Assembly: GCA_037447655.1 (NCBI GenBank)
Contig: JBBHKE010001581.1
Span: 186,001 to 250,000, forward strand
Length of the DNA stretch: 64,000 nucleotides
Direction: 5' to 3'
Source: Zygnema cylindricum
Lineage: Eukaryota; Streptophyta; Zygnematophyceae; Zygnematales; Zygnemataceae
Below the pieces are notes generated by a model that was given only the letters and a program-made list of their open reading frames with translations, was not told the DNA's origin and did not search any database. The translations under genes were made by a program, and so were the position numbers. How positions within the stretch are numbered: position 1 is the stretch's first letter; the number at the start of each line of letters is the position of its first letter. Shown in pieces: positions 35,874 to 49,581 of this stretch.

Positions 35874-37692
35874 ATGGGTAAACATGCAGTAAGTCTGACG
35901 GTTTACTGGCTGCAAGAATCTTTTTTTTGGCTCACTTTCAGTTAATGTTGTTACTTCCATGGATCATTTTCACATGCTTGCTTTAAGGAGATCTCTGACC
36001 TTTGCTGTCGGTTGCTTAAGATTTTTAAGCAGGACTGTTTAGGGAGTGAGAGAAAAGTGAAGAAGAGAGAGGGTCAAGGAGTCGAAAAAGGAAATATTTT
36101 GGTGCCTCTGTCTCATTTTTGGCTTCAGGTTTTATATTATGGCAGAGGTTCAGAGATGGTTCCATTGTCTATTTTTGAAGGTGTTAAAGGATTAATGGCT
36201 TCTACCTGTAGTCCTATAGAGTTTTCACTGTGCTATGTATTTAGTGGGTGAAGGCCAGAACCACCTTGCAGTTCCAGAAATAGACTACAGTTATTATTTT
36301 TTCTTTTTCATTTCTGTTTCTGGTGGACAATATGAAGCTGTGGAGTAAGCTGACCTCAGTTTGTTGTCGCCGTTTTATTTTTTGCAGGTTTTGTGGTCTT
36401 TTCCTTTGTCATTTGCAGCTCAGAGAGCACGGCTGGGATTGGAGGAAAAGAAAATTCATTACTCCATAAAAAATGTTAATCTTTTAACTGGCGAAAACTT
36501 CAAGGCAGATTATTTTAAAATCAACTCTAATGCAACTATTCCCACCCTTGTTGTGGACGACAAAGTTATTGGTGATAGTGTGGAAATATTGAAGTAAGTG
36601 CCACTTAGGCAGTTCTTCTCCCTTTTATGATGGTACTGTAACGTTGTTGTCTTATTTGTGGTAACGATTTTGCCTGTGTAGAAAGGAAAAAAAGCAAATC
36701 GATTCCGTTTGCTGTTTGTCTGCAGTTCGGAATCTGTTGTATTTACTGAATATTCGACTTTGTGTTGTGGGACATTCAAATTTTTGACAGTTTTGTTATT
36801 ATCGTGTTGTGATTCGTGAGGTTGTTTAGAATTTTAACAATCATCAATGAAGTCAGGAGGCTCATATGTCTGTACTAATGTAAGATGCGAAGTCACTTTT
36901 CGCCACAATTATATGAGTTTGATTTGACAATGTGTGTCGATTAGCGAAGCTGTTCTACTTGTTGGTAATGTTTTGGTTGAGTTAAATGCTCTTTTGTTGT
37001 AATTCTTTTTTGAACATTGTTTGGTTGAGTGAGAACATGTTAATTGTCTGGTAATGGTTTGTCAGCTAAATGCTCATTTTTTGTATTGAGTTTTCGGTGG
37101 TTTTTCCAGGTATGCGGACAGTGTTGGCGAGCCTCTTGGTGGAGATAAGGCAGACCAGGCCAAAGTTTCTGAATGGCTTGACAAGTTTGTCACCTGGAAT
37201 GACAACTTGTACACTTATGCAATTCAAGGGAAAGACAGTGTCCTGTTTCTCTCAAATTTTAGACTGAAAGTTTTGGAAGCTCGGAAAAAAGAGAACCCCG
37301 AACTTGCTGAAGTTTATGATAAAAAGATTCAGTATACTAAGAAGTTAGTTGAGGACTTCCAGAAGCCAGAGGTTGTAGAAGGTGAGCACAAAAAACTGGT
37401 CAATATTCTTGACTCAGCTGATACACAGCTTTCTCAGACAAAATATCTCGCAGGTGAAGCATTTTCTATGGCAGATGTTGGTTTGATGACAATATTGGCT
37501 CGAGTGGATATGCTCAAGAAACAAAAAGAATTGGTAGAACCTCGACCTGCCTTGTCAAAATTTTGGACTGAAGCAAAGAAACGGGCAAGTTACAAAAAGG
37601 TGGTGGGACCGACTACAGGTGTTGCAGCTATACCAATCTTGGTAGGCACGTTGTCTAGTATAACGTTGAGGAATGTCGCACATTGGTATTAA
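35874..37692 (+). CDS. TCHQD: TCHQD-class glutathione S-transferase
   Basis: Three coding exons: 35874-35888 (only MGKHA), 36388-36593 and 37110-37692. They give 804 nt and 267 residues, against 266 in the Arabidopsis TCHQD as I recall it. The thioredoxin fold has VLWSFPLSFAAQRARLGLEEK, where plants have a LYHHPYSLDSQ-type start, so Ser13 aligns with the usual catalytic serine. ATIPTLVVDD carries the cis-proline, followed by GDSVEILKYAD. The helical C-domain has EWLDKFVTWNDNLYTYAI, TQLSQTKYLAGEAFSMADV (N-capping/hydrophobic staple region) and RPALSKFWTEAKKRASYKKV. The C-terminal end is hydrophobic. The class is plant-specific, with glutathione-dependent chemistry and a plasma-membrane association reported in Arabidopsis. 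Exon 1 is the least certain part because it is so short. Confidence 0.9.
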
Positions 37693-37715
37693 GAGGCATT
37701 AGCTTCCTCCGTTCT

Positions 37716-37769
37716 ACGGTCAATGATCGACACTGTAGTTTGACGGTCAATGATCGACACTGTAGTTTG
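37716..37769. repeat. 27-bp direct repeat, two copies, in GST 3' flank
   Basis: ACGGTCAATGATCGACACTG plus seven bases is repeated perfectly from 37743. Confidence 0.9.
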
Positions 37770-37978
37770 ACTACTTTTCTTGTGTCTATTCTCACATGCG
37801 AAAGTTCCAATACCAAAAAATACTGAAGGTCCAGGAAAACCTCAAGTTACATCAGTTACCAGCTGAAAAGAAGACGCAAGTTGGAATAGCAAGAGAGGAA
37901 GTATGAAGAAATTAGTTCTGACCGTTATTGCATTTTGACTGGAACCATATGGAACCCGACAGTTGTATGGCTCCTTAG

Positions 37979-38044
37979 ATTGCAGACTGCATTGTTTTAC
38001 ATTGCAGACTGCATTGTTTTACATTACAGACTTCATTGTTTTTT
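37979..38044. repeat. 22-bp tandem repeat, three copies
   Basis: Units at 37979, 38001 and 38023 (ATTGCAGACTGCATTGTTTT plus two bases). The third is slightly diverged. It is probably in the GST 3' UTR. Confidence 0.9.
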
Positions 38045-39193
38045 TCGTTCTTTTTTGGAGTCCCTCAGATTGTACATAATGATCAGTGCTATATATGTAC
38101 ATGTCAGATTTATGTGAGACACCATCGGTATGGTTGGTCAAAGAGCTGGAGTTATTCTATAGATTGGCCCTGGGAGGGTTGTGACAGGTTGAAATTGGTG
38201 CAAATAGTGCGTTGATATAAGTATCCTCTTGTATTTGTGATCTTGGCTTTTATGCCGACAAGTCAGTGTCTATGTCCTCTCCTATTTGGATCTTGATGTT
38301 CTAATAATACAAATAAGTAGACTATTATTTTTGCCGGATGACGTAGCCGTTGGTATGTTTCTTAAAAATCTTCTTTATTCAACTTTTCTGCTTCTCTTCT
38401 GCATTTTATCTGATACAATCGCAAGACAGGTCAAGTTTGTGTGGCACCTGCAAACTCATGGAAATTTTTTTTGAGTTGAAAAAACTCTATCTTACAACTA
38501 ATTAATTGTTAATTTTGAATTATTAATTTGGAACATGATTTTTACATTTCTCAGGAGCAGTCAATGTAAATTACTAGAAGATGCATGCAACTGCATGTTC
38601 TGGGGTAGGAGAAGCACTGATCACCAAATTACATGGCGATGATGTGCGATTCTGCCAAATGGTGAAAGGTGACATTTCATCCAGAGCTTGTAATTGTAAG
38701 GATTTTTTCACGCAACAGACAGCTACACTTAGCAAATATAATTTAATTCGTATATGCACAACAAACTAACGCAGAGATGATTTTGATATATACCCGCAGA
38801 ACAAACAATATAATACAATATATATTATTAAACTACCCTTTTCCATAAAAAATATACTGGCAAACCTATTGCTGATCTAAATTTGACGGTCAGACACTGC
38901 TAATATTGGCCACCTGAAACCAATCGAAATTTGGTTCATAGTCATTTGACATACTGGTTTTATCAAGCCCACCGATATATAACACTAATCTACGTACATT
39001 CGTTCACAGTCGTCCCGAAGTTCCTGATATAATTTATGAGTTTGTCAAAATTGCATGTAAAATCCAAAAGTCGAGATCAAGACATAAGCACGGACATAAG
39101 AACAAAAGAAAACACAACCAGGCATGCAACAGCTCAAAGAACAAGAATAATTCACGCAGATCAAGCCAAATTAATGAATAAAAACTTATACAT
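38045..39193. other. tail-to-tail intergenic region between GST and APH-1
   Basis: AT-rich. It presumably contains the two 3' UTRs. No ORF of interest, RNA gene or mobile element seen. Confidence 0.6.
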
Positions 39194-42100
39194 TTAGATT
39201 GATGATTGTAACGAGAGATGATCTTCCGAGGATAACCTCCCCGCCGTAACTTGGAAAGGGGCTGTCTGTTCCCATACTATTCTGGCACTTAACATAATCG
39301 ATGGTATTGTGCACACCCATATAAGTGGCATTCCAATGGAGCATCCTCCGGGAGCAAGGTTAATTAGCATCTGTCACAGAAGATGACAAAAACAAACCAC
39401 ATGCAGCAATTAGGTTTTCCGGTATTCTAAAAAATACTGCCATAAGCTACAACGACCAAAGGCAGGGTAATAGGGACCACCAAACTCTTTCTTTTTCTTT
39501 TTCTTGCGCATGTCAGACATACGATATTGAGAATCCCACAAAAAGTGTCTAAAGGCTTAGCAAAAAAGAACAAACATTCTAGGAAAAATTGTGTAGCAAA
39601 GCGTTATTTGTTTAAAAGGCTGAAACTATCAGGAAAATATATGATTTTTATAGCGTGAGATTTGGGTGGTGTTCTCACCAAAAACGCAGAGATAAGATGA
39701 ATTGTGGGAACAAAAAGTTGCCTCTCCCGTGATTTGCTATGGAATGCGTCGAAGGCTATCACCATTCCAAAAATGTGTTGGAGTAGTACAGCCAAAGAGA
39801 GAAGGGCTGCAAACAAACCAAAACGGCAATCGCTTAGAATACATTGTTGAAATAAATTGACTAGAATACAATGTTTAAACAAATTGACTTTTTCTTTGGT
39901 TGCCCTCGTTCATTAACACCATTAGCAAGACACGGTATTTTGAAGTGGCATCTTGACAGTTGACCGCGACTTGACACTTTGTAATATAAATATAAAATAT
40001 ATCTTGTACACAGCGATGCATCAATTTCACACAAATTCCGGAGCTGTCCGTCACTACACTCAAAAAAACCAAGCAATCGAAGCTTTAATTTTTGTTAGAT
40101 ATTTTTCTGAGTAAAAGAACATGAAAGAACGAGCCGACGATTATTTGGTGTACAAAGAGATGGACACATAATTTGCATACTGGACTTTTAACGCCCAACA
40201 AAAAAGTAGTGGTTACAGAATGGAGACTGAATGAGCTTCAGTCAAAAGTACACTATTCGTTGCTATAAAATAAATTATAATAAACGAATTATTACTAGCA
40301 GCCCAAAATCATACTCAATAATGCTGATGAAAGGATGATCAATGCGGTGGAAAGTTACTCCATAATTTTAAGAGTTGAAACTCAAATTACAGGCAACAGA
40401 ACTTACCTGTATTCAAAAAGAAAGGCATGTGTGTACATTTATCAGAGTAGTATGTAGCTGGTCCAAGTGAAGGAGTGAGGAGGCTGAGAAAAAAAATAGC
40501 AGAATGAACACCGCCATGGCCTAACCCACCAGCTGCACGCATAAAAAAAATGACAGAAAAAATAGTGAAATTCTAAAACACTCACCCTTACGCATGGAAA
40601 GACCTCCTGCCATATATTGGTTACTTTTTATCGTCAGCATGAGGATATGTGGGATACTTTTGAATAATCTATTAAATAGACTTTTTATGAATTTATCCAT
40701 TCTGACACACCAGGCCGTAACAATTCTCATTCAACAGGCCAGTGGACATCTCCTTTCCTCTCAATACGGTCTTCCAATATTTATATTTGTGCAATGAAAG
40801 GCAAAGGATACGAATGGTGGTGCTTCAGTTGGTTATGTTTTTACCGAGAGCAACTTGCATTCTTTCCAAAGGCGATATCAACGGTCGTCCTTGTGCCACA
40901 GAGATAGAATTCACACTACTCTCCACCCGACTGCACCAACAATTTGCGCCCAAAAAAGTTAGTTTTAACACGACTGCATTTTCAGCATGTTGGTTTTCAA
41001 AATCCATCTGTTCAAATAACTGAAATTATGTCATCGTCAAGTAGAGTTCAACCATCCAGCTTTAACAGATATTGAAAAGGCAAGAAACGAAATCAAACAA
41101 AGCATCAAAAATCACACATGAAGGACTTGCAATATGAAAAGTGCAAACTTTATTGTGCCACCTAATTGGGGAATTAGAGGACCTGTAAAATAGTTTAACG
41201 GTCATCAACAAACAATACACCTAAAAAAAAATTGACAGGCCCATCCTGTCGATGTGGCCTCGACAGACATGATGGGATGCTCTACAATGTGAGCCAAAGA
41301 ATATATGGCATCATAATATCTAGTGCAATATGTCTTTGGGGTTTGCTCCATCGGGTGTTAAAACAACTATAACTGCTTAAAAAATCATTGCCGCACTCTT
41401 TTCGGTAATAGTTTTGCAGGCAAAATTCAGTGCTTATGCGGTAGTGCCAAAACAAGAAGATGGAGTTGAACAACCAGACATAAACATGAGCGTTGCGAAT
41501 GTAAAATACTAATCAGCCTTTGGACATGATAACGGTTTTATTGCCCTAGAGAAAACAATGGGGCCATACATTCCTCATTCCTTGAATTGAAAAAAACTTT
41601 TTAATTTATTTCTTTTCCTGATTAAAACAACATAGCACGATCTCCCTTTACATGTCCCTCGCTAAAATCATGCACATGATGAAGTAATGAATTGTTTGAA
41701 AATACCAATGTCGCATTCAAGAAGGAAACGAAGGGAAGGGAAGGGATCTTTCAAAGGTGTAGTATGGTCATTGAATTATCGGATGATCCAAGCAAACAAC
41801 CTATGTTTTTTGCAATACCCGAACACAAACAAGAGTTTTGAAGCCACATCGAAATGACCGTCAGGTTTTTTTTGGATTTTCTAGGGTTTTTGTAAAACCT
41901 TCTTGTATTTATAATTTGCCAAGTTATAAATGCCTACCATATTGGTCTAACAGTCTCCTAGCGTCTGGATCATTTGACACACAGGTTGAGACACAGGTTG
42001 CTACCAGAGAGCAATAAAAAAAAAAACCAAAGATTCAGAACTTTTTTTTCATCCATGGTCAACATTTAATGTCAGCTAATCAAAATTACAAAGCATGGGG

Positions 42101-43299
42101 ACATAACTTTAATGTGAAAAAAGGTAGAAAAACAATATATGTGGCTACCCCGCACTCCACACTTACCATACACGAAAAAATCATACAATATGCGTATAAT
42201 ACGGGTTAACCATATCTAGCATTTCCCCACATTTTTGCACCTTCAAACTATGGTGTGACCAAGGATAGACACTAATGCTCCAGCTGGAGTGAGTTTATAT
42301 CATAGTTCAACTGTACGAAAATGCTATAAGCAATTTCACCATTCTATACGCATACTATACTGAACACGGAACACAGTAAAAAGCATACGTACTACGTGAA
42401 TAGCATAGGGTGACCACATATAGCGTTTCCAATTGTTTCCAAACGCTTGAATAATTGTTTATAAGGGCAAATAAAATAACTCACCAATATATCCTCCAGA
42501 AAAGTAGTCGAGCAGCTTCTTGGACTGCGATAACTGTGCATAGAAGCAAGACTAGAGGCCAAATGGAGTCACTCAAAGGAACAAAGGGACGCCATAATGC
42601 TGCTACTGAGATAAGGGTCAAGAGCCAGAAAAACGCACTGCATCCCATGGGACAAATTTACATTTACATTTACATGGGTGAATTTGAAAAGCGAGTGACA
42701 CCACATAATAAGAGCCGTAAACAACAGTATTCATAATAGCATAAAGAATAATAATATATGAATCATAAACAATAATGGCACATTAAACATAAAAAAAAGG
42801 CATATTAATCCTAAACAATAACATTATATTTGTCATATGTAATAAGAGTATATTCATCAATGATTTATGTTGTGCAAAACCATATCAGAAAGTAGAAATG
42901 GAAAGTAAAAATGACCTTCCAAAAAAAAAGAAATTGCAGGAAAAATCAATCTTGTCTCAATCTGACACAAAGGGACGATGAGTGAAAGTCTTGATATGTC
43001 AAAATGTTTGTTTGAATAATCTATTTACTGATTTTTGAATATTCTGTTTTAGCTCCATTTGTTTTCTTTTACAAAGTGTAAGAATCTGCACATAGTCAAT
43101 TTCTCAAAATTGTCTAACTCGTTTACGAAGGAATGGATAAGGCTTGAAGCAATCAAAGGAGGGTTGAGGAAAAAGAGAAAACTAACCTTGAAAAAGTTAC
43201 AATCACCAGGAAAGATTTCTGAGAAATGATAGTTACAAAGAGAGCGATTCCAGGGCCCACACCGATAAGAAAACATCCCCAGAAGGAAGCAAAAGTCAT
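39194..43299 (-). CDS. APH1: APH-1, gamma-secretase subunit
   Basis: Six exons on the minus strand: 43187-43299, 42485-42637, 40845-40930, 40407-40532, 39679-39806 and 39194-39370. They give 783 nt and 260 residues. Every junction is GT-AG and in phase. The hydrophobic seven-helix pattern matches plant APH-1: [20 protein letters not shown] (TM1), [17 protein letters not shown] (TM2), [11 protein letters not shown] (TM3), [20 protein letters not shown] (TM4, with the glycine-rich packing motif), [12 protein letters not shown] (TM5) and [11 protein letters not shown] (TM6). His170 and His196 align with the two conserved histidines of human APH-1. The C-tail is short and polar. APH-1 scaffolds presenilin, nicastrin and PEN-2 in the membrane protease that cleaves type I membrane proteins. 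It converges on GST and diverges from lipin. Confidence 0.95.
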
Positions 43300-44933
43300 T
43301 GTATTAAACGTTAACAGTAACGACAGCGGCTCAGGAATAACCTTTACTGTGATCTAAAAGTAAATCCCTCGATATTTAAAACCTTTACAGCAGTAATTCT
43401 GCACGAATCAGCTTTTAAAAGAAGATCCATGTCAGTTTTGCACTACAACCCTAATGAAGATGGCGGAAAATATATCATCAAAATCGAACAAAATTACAAA
43501 ATAAGAAGCTGTTTCTTTTTCTGCAAACGTAATTTCTTGTCCTGGCACGGTTGGTTATTTTTCATAACTTGTGATGTACCATCCAATTCTAATTCTGAGC
43601 CAAAAAGTGATGGAGACAAACCCTAACCAATCCAATTGTGCCATGGACAGAGATATGCCTACTGACCTGATTTCACAAAATTTTCGTGCGAAGTTCAAAA
43701 CGTTTCGTGCGAGGTTCGAACGCCGAACGAAAAATATAGGTGGGAGCTATTTTCGCCTTATTTGCTTCCCTAATTTTTCCAGGTTGTACCCAATATAAGT
43801 GGCCGTACTTATTTCTTGTGCGCATTGTACAAATAACTTAAAGAGGTGTAAATATAATTACCGTACAACTTTCGGTGTTCGTACATGGATTTTAGGTCAG
43901 GGTCCCCAAGCATGGCAAAGCGTCAAACTCGTCGTGTATGTGGCAGTGGCAATGAATCTAAACGTTACAAAACAGTACGCTTGCCAGCCTGTACTCATCA
44001 TCATGCCACGTTTTGCTTGTACTCGCGGCAGCCTCGTCGATCATTCAACGTTTAGTTTGAAATTTGACGAACACTATTTCAGGCTTTTTTTGTCGTAAAC
44101 AAATGTGAACGCGGAGAGTATCGAAGAAAACTTTCCTACAAAACTTGCAATGGAAAAACCATAAGGGTACAAAACGGAACAAAAAAATAAAAAAATATCA
44201 TGTAAAGACTACAAGAGTCGAGAGAGAGTAACGCATAAAAAACAAACGAAAAAGTCAACGCAAACTAACAGTAAAGCAATTAACCCACTAAAACAAACCA
44301 AGGGCCAGCGGGAGGTTTCTATAATTGTACGGACACATTACTGGCTGAATTATTTTGGACTGGGGGGCCATCGGATAGTGTCTGTAAACAAGCTGTCGTA
44401 TACGTGTTCTGCTTTGAGTGGTATCACATAAGCTAAGGTCGGATAAAATATCATCACCGACCAGTTTTAATTTATAATCTTCATTTGCGTACCGTGGACT
44501 TGCATACCAAAGTCATTGTACCACAGAAATCCGGGAAACCAACAAAGCTGTGAAAGGATGGCAGAAAGAGCGTTACGAAATATATATTCGGCGAGGATTT
44601 ACGGTTGGATTTTGGTGGGCTCGCGTCCACCATGTCCGACGGCACATGGTCCGTGCGACATGTGGATATTCCGGTGGTGACGCACCACGACACGTGTCTT
44701 TGAACTCCACGTGTAGCTATTCTCCACATTCTGTAGCTGACTAGCCACCTCCCGAGGTGGATCCACCTAATATAGACCCCGACGGAACGATTGCTTCGCG
44801 GATGAATACCCAAATATAATCCAACGGTCCATTTTCGCTCACGTACCTTTGGAGAATCTTGTTCAGATCTTTTGTAATGCTGTTATTCTTAAAAAAACCA
44901 GAAATAACAAGACGGGTGTGGTACACCGCCAAT
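43300..44933. other. APH-1 upstream region
   Basis: Presumed APH-1 promoter near 43300-43500, then unassigned sequence. I see no coding exon, RNA gene or transposon end before 44934. Confidence 0.5.
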
Positions 44934-45470
44934 CGCTATTAGCGTAGAAGTTTATTTAGCGTAGATGAATAATTACCGTGGTTTACGCTAATTAAGAATT
45001 TGAAAATTTTGAAAAAAAACATACAATAATTCTAATTTGGGTCTTTGAAAAAAGTAAATGTCGGTCGCAAACATGCTTACACTATTATAGGTATTTGTAC
45101 AAAATTTGACAAATCGTACACAAATCGTACGTTCACACAGTCGAAACGTGGTTGCTGGACAAATATATGCGAGCGTGATATTTGACAACCCGATTTGATC
45201 CCCTTTTTAGAACGCACATTCTTATGCGTCCACGGCTACTAAACATAATGAATTGTACTTTTTCACTAAAAAGGTACGTTTATGTACGATATGCCTCTGA
45301 CCGTACACCACACTTTTTAAAAGATTACGTACTTCCGTTTTGTACGGTACTAAAAAAATAACCCTAAATAGAGTAAAGAATAAAATAGAATGAACTACGC
45401 TAATGGAAAATAAAAAATAAAAAAAGCGGGACGGGATTAGCGTACACTACGCTAATAGCGATTGGCGGTG
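44934..45470. mobile_element. TA-type MITE (CACCGCCAATCG family), copy 2
   Basis: 537 bp with near-perfect inverted ends CACCGCCAATCGCTATTAGC and GCTAATAGCGATTGGCGGTG. The left flank is TA, the right flank TG (decayed). The interior matches copy 1 at 7567-8105 in the opposite orientation. Confidence 0.85.
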
Positions 45471-45532
45471 TGCATAAGAGTACGGCTTTTTGTAAACAAC
45501 CTCACTTTTCAGTTGATGGTGCTTCACCCTAA

Positions 45533-46103
45533 GGGCGTGTCCCCATGTAACCGATATTTTGAAACGTTATTTTGGAATTTAGCGCTGATTTTACGGTGTA
45601 CTTTTCAAAGTGTGCCTATGTGAATCGTTACTTGCGCGTTCATTATTTTGACAAACGTACGAATCTAACATATCATCATAGTACAGCGCACGCCGCCGGA
45701 CGATTTTTTTTAGCGAGCTGACACGGCGTAGGATGACATTCCGCAGGGAAAAAAACCCGGAATATAAAAAAAACGCGGACGTAAGTCCTATTGTAAGTTG
45801 TGTTATGGGCTTTTCATGTGATCTTCTTAGATCGCTACTTTGATCAGCGACCGTCCGATCGTCCAAATCATACGGTTTAAATAAAAAATACCTCAAAACT
45901 CACAGAAAAATATTTTTTTGTCCGAATGTTTTTCAAAAAATAGACATGACATTTAATTCTCTATCGATCGATGTGCAACTCAACCCTGTTACTATTATTT
46001 TTCATTTTGCGACCAATACAATATGGGTCTTAAGGCCATATTGTATGTTTTGCGTACAATAGGCATATTCTATATGCCTACTTTCACTTACTTTTGAACT
46101 ATG
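45533..46103. mobile_element. chimeric transposon relic: Harbinger-like end fused to hAT-like MITE
   Basis: 45533-45655 is the right end of the second Harbinger-like family, inverted, preceded by TAA. From about 45656 the sequence switches to the CATAGTTC hAT-like family in reverse, ending CTTTTGAACTATG at 46103. At 45954-45956 it preserves the uninterrupted TAA target of the Harbinger insertion seen at 50484. Confidence 0.65.
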
Positions 46104-46959
46104 CCCGTAGTGAAACTGAGCACACAGAGAGTCTTACTTCACAGGGGTGAAGCTGTAATGGGGTTCTGATTGTCAAGGGGTCAATCATTTGGGTTTATAT
46201 TAACTTGGAGTCGGCACTATCTAGATTAGCTTCTTTTGGACCTGCGAATTCTGTGTGGCAATGGAGCCCATAGAATTTCAATTGCGTGGAAACCATAAAA
46301 GGGCTACTCTAAAGTGTCAACAATATTTATCGTAAATGGGAAAGAATGATACAATGGGTCTTTGTGAGCTTAATCTTCTTCTTTCGTAGTCATTGTGTCT
46401 CAAGCCAACACGCCCGTATGGAATACGACACAAGAAGAAACATTGGTCCTACTTTAATCCTTGACAACTACATCAAAAGAAAACGAAGTCAACACGAGGA
46501 TTTCAAACACCAATGCATTATGATCTAGCAACGAGTATATGTGAAATCTCTTATTTCAAAATGTAGCCCATTTAGACGTTAACAGTAGCCATTCCATCAT
46601 GCAACAACTCATGCGCATTGTATATTCTCAACTACGTGAGAAATGAAGTAAACTATTTTTTTAGGAATAAATTGACTGATTATAAACACATCGCGAGCAT
46701 CAAGCCTAAGACGCCTTTATAAATCAAGAGATTATCTTGTTGGGGGGCAAATGATCCTGATCATAAATCCTATTGCTAAGTAGGTTGCGTTGTGTACTAG
46801 ACAAATTGTCATGGAAATTCGTAAGAAACGATACAAAATAAGTTGTTGGCAATAATGTTTAGGCGAGATAGAGAGGACGCTGAGCAAAAAAATGAGACAA
46901 GCCTTTACATGCGACTTAGGAAATTAAACTAATAATAAGATATACATAGTGCGAGAGTG
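46104..46959. other. intergenic, no feature recognised
   Basis: AT-rich unique-looking sequence. No gene, RNA or mobile element end seen. Confidence 0.5.
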
Positions 46960-48550
46960 CTTGTAACAACGCAACATCACCAACTTGGCTAACAAAAAAA
47001 CGGGGCTCCTAGGGGGGAAACTAAATCTTCGACATCCTCCTCTAAAGATGTTATACAAAACTGGTGGGGACGGTGAGGTCGGGAGACAAACCTTAAAGGC
47101 ACCAAACTACACATTTAGAGGGTTTAATAGCTAAACCGATTGTACAAATAACTCCGCCATATCATGAAAGACAAAGGTAACTTGGTCAAGGGGACCCATA
47201 ATATACGTATCATCTGCGATTGAAAAGGAAAAATCAACAAGGTAAAGATAACGTGGATACTCGCAAAGCTTTATGGTGGACTAAAGCAAAAAAATGTGTT
47301 TCCAAAGGATCACCTATTAAGTGTCAGTGGAAAAAATAAGCAAAGGGGCCTCTAAGCAAAAAGACAAACGAGTTCATCCGATCAAAAAAAAATGAATGAA
47401 AAAAAAATGATTATTGGGGACAGTGCATCTTTCAGTTCTTGAAAGATAACATTGTAGCCATGTCCACCTAAGGTACCACCCAATCTAGATTTGGATGCAA
47501 ATGAGTCGAGAGGCCATAAACACTTATGCCATAACTGTAATAACTGCAACGTCAAACTCGTGTGGTAAAAAATGGTTGTCGAAAAAATTACTTCTAGTTG
47601 GATGCAGATTGCACGAGCTAGTTAACGTCACAATACATTTTTAATAACTATCGGAAAATGCCCCCAATTGGCTAAAAGCTAATAACCTTAGAGTTGTTGA
47701 GAAAAGCTATAAAACATGATGAGGAATGTGTGTGCATGCCATCCAAAAAACCACCACAATTGGGAGGTTTAAGCCTTAAGATTGGGTTTTTAGAGGAACA
47801 AAATGTTGAGGAAAATTATAAACCATTGCGATTGTCGCTTGTGGTAAGGTGAGGAGAGCGGATCAAAGCCTTAATCAATGATTTTTGATACAAGTTAAAT
47901 AGTTATAGTGGATCGTGCACCTCTACGAATAGAAGGACATTTTCTTAGGCTTGAATAAACAACAAACGAGAAGACTCAACAGTTGTTTCCGAAAATAAAG
48001 GCGAGGTGAATTGCAGTATGGCATGGTGGGAATAATGTCAGGCTGCATATGTAGTTGTAAGAGAGAGATAGAAGGTGAATTTGGAAAACGTTATTTGATA
48101 TGGGGGGGGCATGATAAGGGACAACGAGGATAGAGGAAGGTTCCATGCTTGAAAGCGGGTATAAAATAGGGCGCGCAATAGCCGGTAGTGTTGTGCCTAC
48201 GTTCATATTATAATCCTCGTATGAGTTGTCGGTGAATGTAAATTGTATGCATTGGAATTGGTAAGATAGGTTCATTATCAGCATAAGGGGAATACATATC
48301 AGGGGCAACTTGTAATTTAATGGTAGGGGTCTCATCTGATTGTAAAGTCGTGAGTGGGCCGAAGTAGATAGGGGTGGGGAGTGTGATGCGCACTGCATGT
48401 GAGAGGCATAGAAAATGACAATTAATAGATTGGCTTGTGTGTGCGTTCTTCTTTACCGTGTGGTAGGGTTCAGATTGGATTTTATAGTAAGTGGACATGG
48501 ATCAAGTGGTTGATGTATAATTTAGATGAAACATCTACGAACCTCAGCTC
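46960..48550 (-). pseudogene. very old relic of the RLE-type non-LTR retroelement
   Basis: Phrases such as CACTTAGAGGG-like CACATTTAGAGGG, AGGATCACCT and AAGCCTTAATCAATGATTT follow the order seen in the copy at 30326-33010, but with heavy decay and no usable frame. The assignment rests on scattered short matches. Confidence 0.5.
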
Positions 48551-48795
48551 AAATAATTAACTGATGGAATCAAGCAAAATTTGGTGTATAAAAACCGCTA
48601 AAAACCGAATTGTTAAAAATGGAAAGTGTTCTCCCCTCCAAAATATCCACCACCACTTGTATGGGTAGCGGATGAGATCGGAAAGATAATTGTTTAAATA
48701 AGAAATAGAGTAAAAACGACTTTGTCGACAGGTCTTTTGAAAGGGGTAAAAGATCAACCGAACAACAACCGTCGGCGGTGAGAATCCCAAATTAG

Positions 48796-49581
48796 TAGTG
48801 TTGTGTATCGGTCAAAAAATTACAGCGATAACACTGATACCGATAGTTATCGGTTATGGAACAGTCAGAGGTCCCGATATATCGGTCCGAGAGCAACAAA
48901 TTCCATATCGGCGATAACTTAAAAAAATATAGTATACATACAATAGTACTTTATAACATACTTTATTATAGTATTGACTTTATATAGCGTGGTATGCCAC
49001 GTGTAAAAAATTGTTCCGTAAGCTATTTAACTGAAATGTATTATGGATAGCGCGACACATAAGCGTTGACAAGTTTAAAAGAATAGTTTATAGTTATATA
49101 ATTATAGTATCGAAACGAAAAGAATAAATTACATTGTAAATTTGTAAAATCAAACTTTTTCGAAAACCAGACGAACAGACGAACAAATTTGTTAGACTGC
49201 CGCCATTAATTGCCATTTATAAAAAAATAATAGTCAAAAGGACATTTAGGAAGGGGTACCCAAGTAAAACCCCCTTAAATTAGAAATAATGATGGAAATA
49301 TCGTGATTTTTTAACGAAATCGGGGGGAAGGGGGTTCGCGGCGCATCCGGGAAATAACACGTACAGTTGAGTGTAGTGGCCGTACATTTATCTTTACGGT
49401 CCGTACAGATATCGCCAATAGTTATCGATGTCGGTGTTATTGCCGATAATAACCGATAAATATCGGGTATTTATCGGCGATAACACCGATAACGATATAT
49501 CGTAACAATATATCCATTATCTGCTAACCCAAAAAAAGCCCATACTCGTTATCGGCAAATCCTTACTGATGCACAACAGTA
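48796..49581. mobile_element. hAT-like non-autonomous element (TAGTGTTGTG termini)
   Basis: 786 bp with inverted ends TAGTGTTGTGTATCGGT and the complement of TACTGTTGTGCATCAGT. It is flanked by the perfect 8-bp duplication CAAATTAG (48788-48795, 49582-49589). The interior is full of TATCGG/CCGATA palindromes. No transposase. Confidence 0.85.

Noticed and set aside
41282-41473. Possible additional APH-1 exon
   Set aside because: The six assigned exons already join in phase and account for the full family alignment. This frame shows no APH-1 similarity and lies in intron 2.
47976-48498. Open frame of 140 residues on the minus strand
   Set aside because: No recognisable domain. It overlaps the decayed retroelement relic and has no splice or start support.
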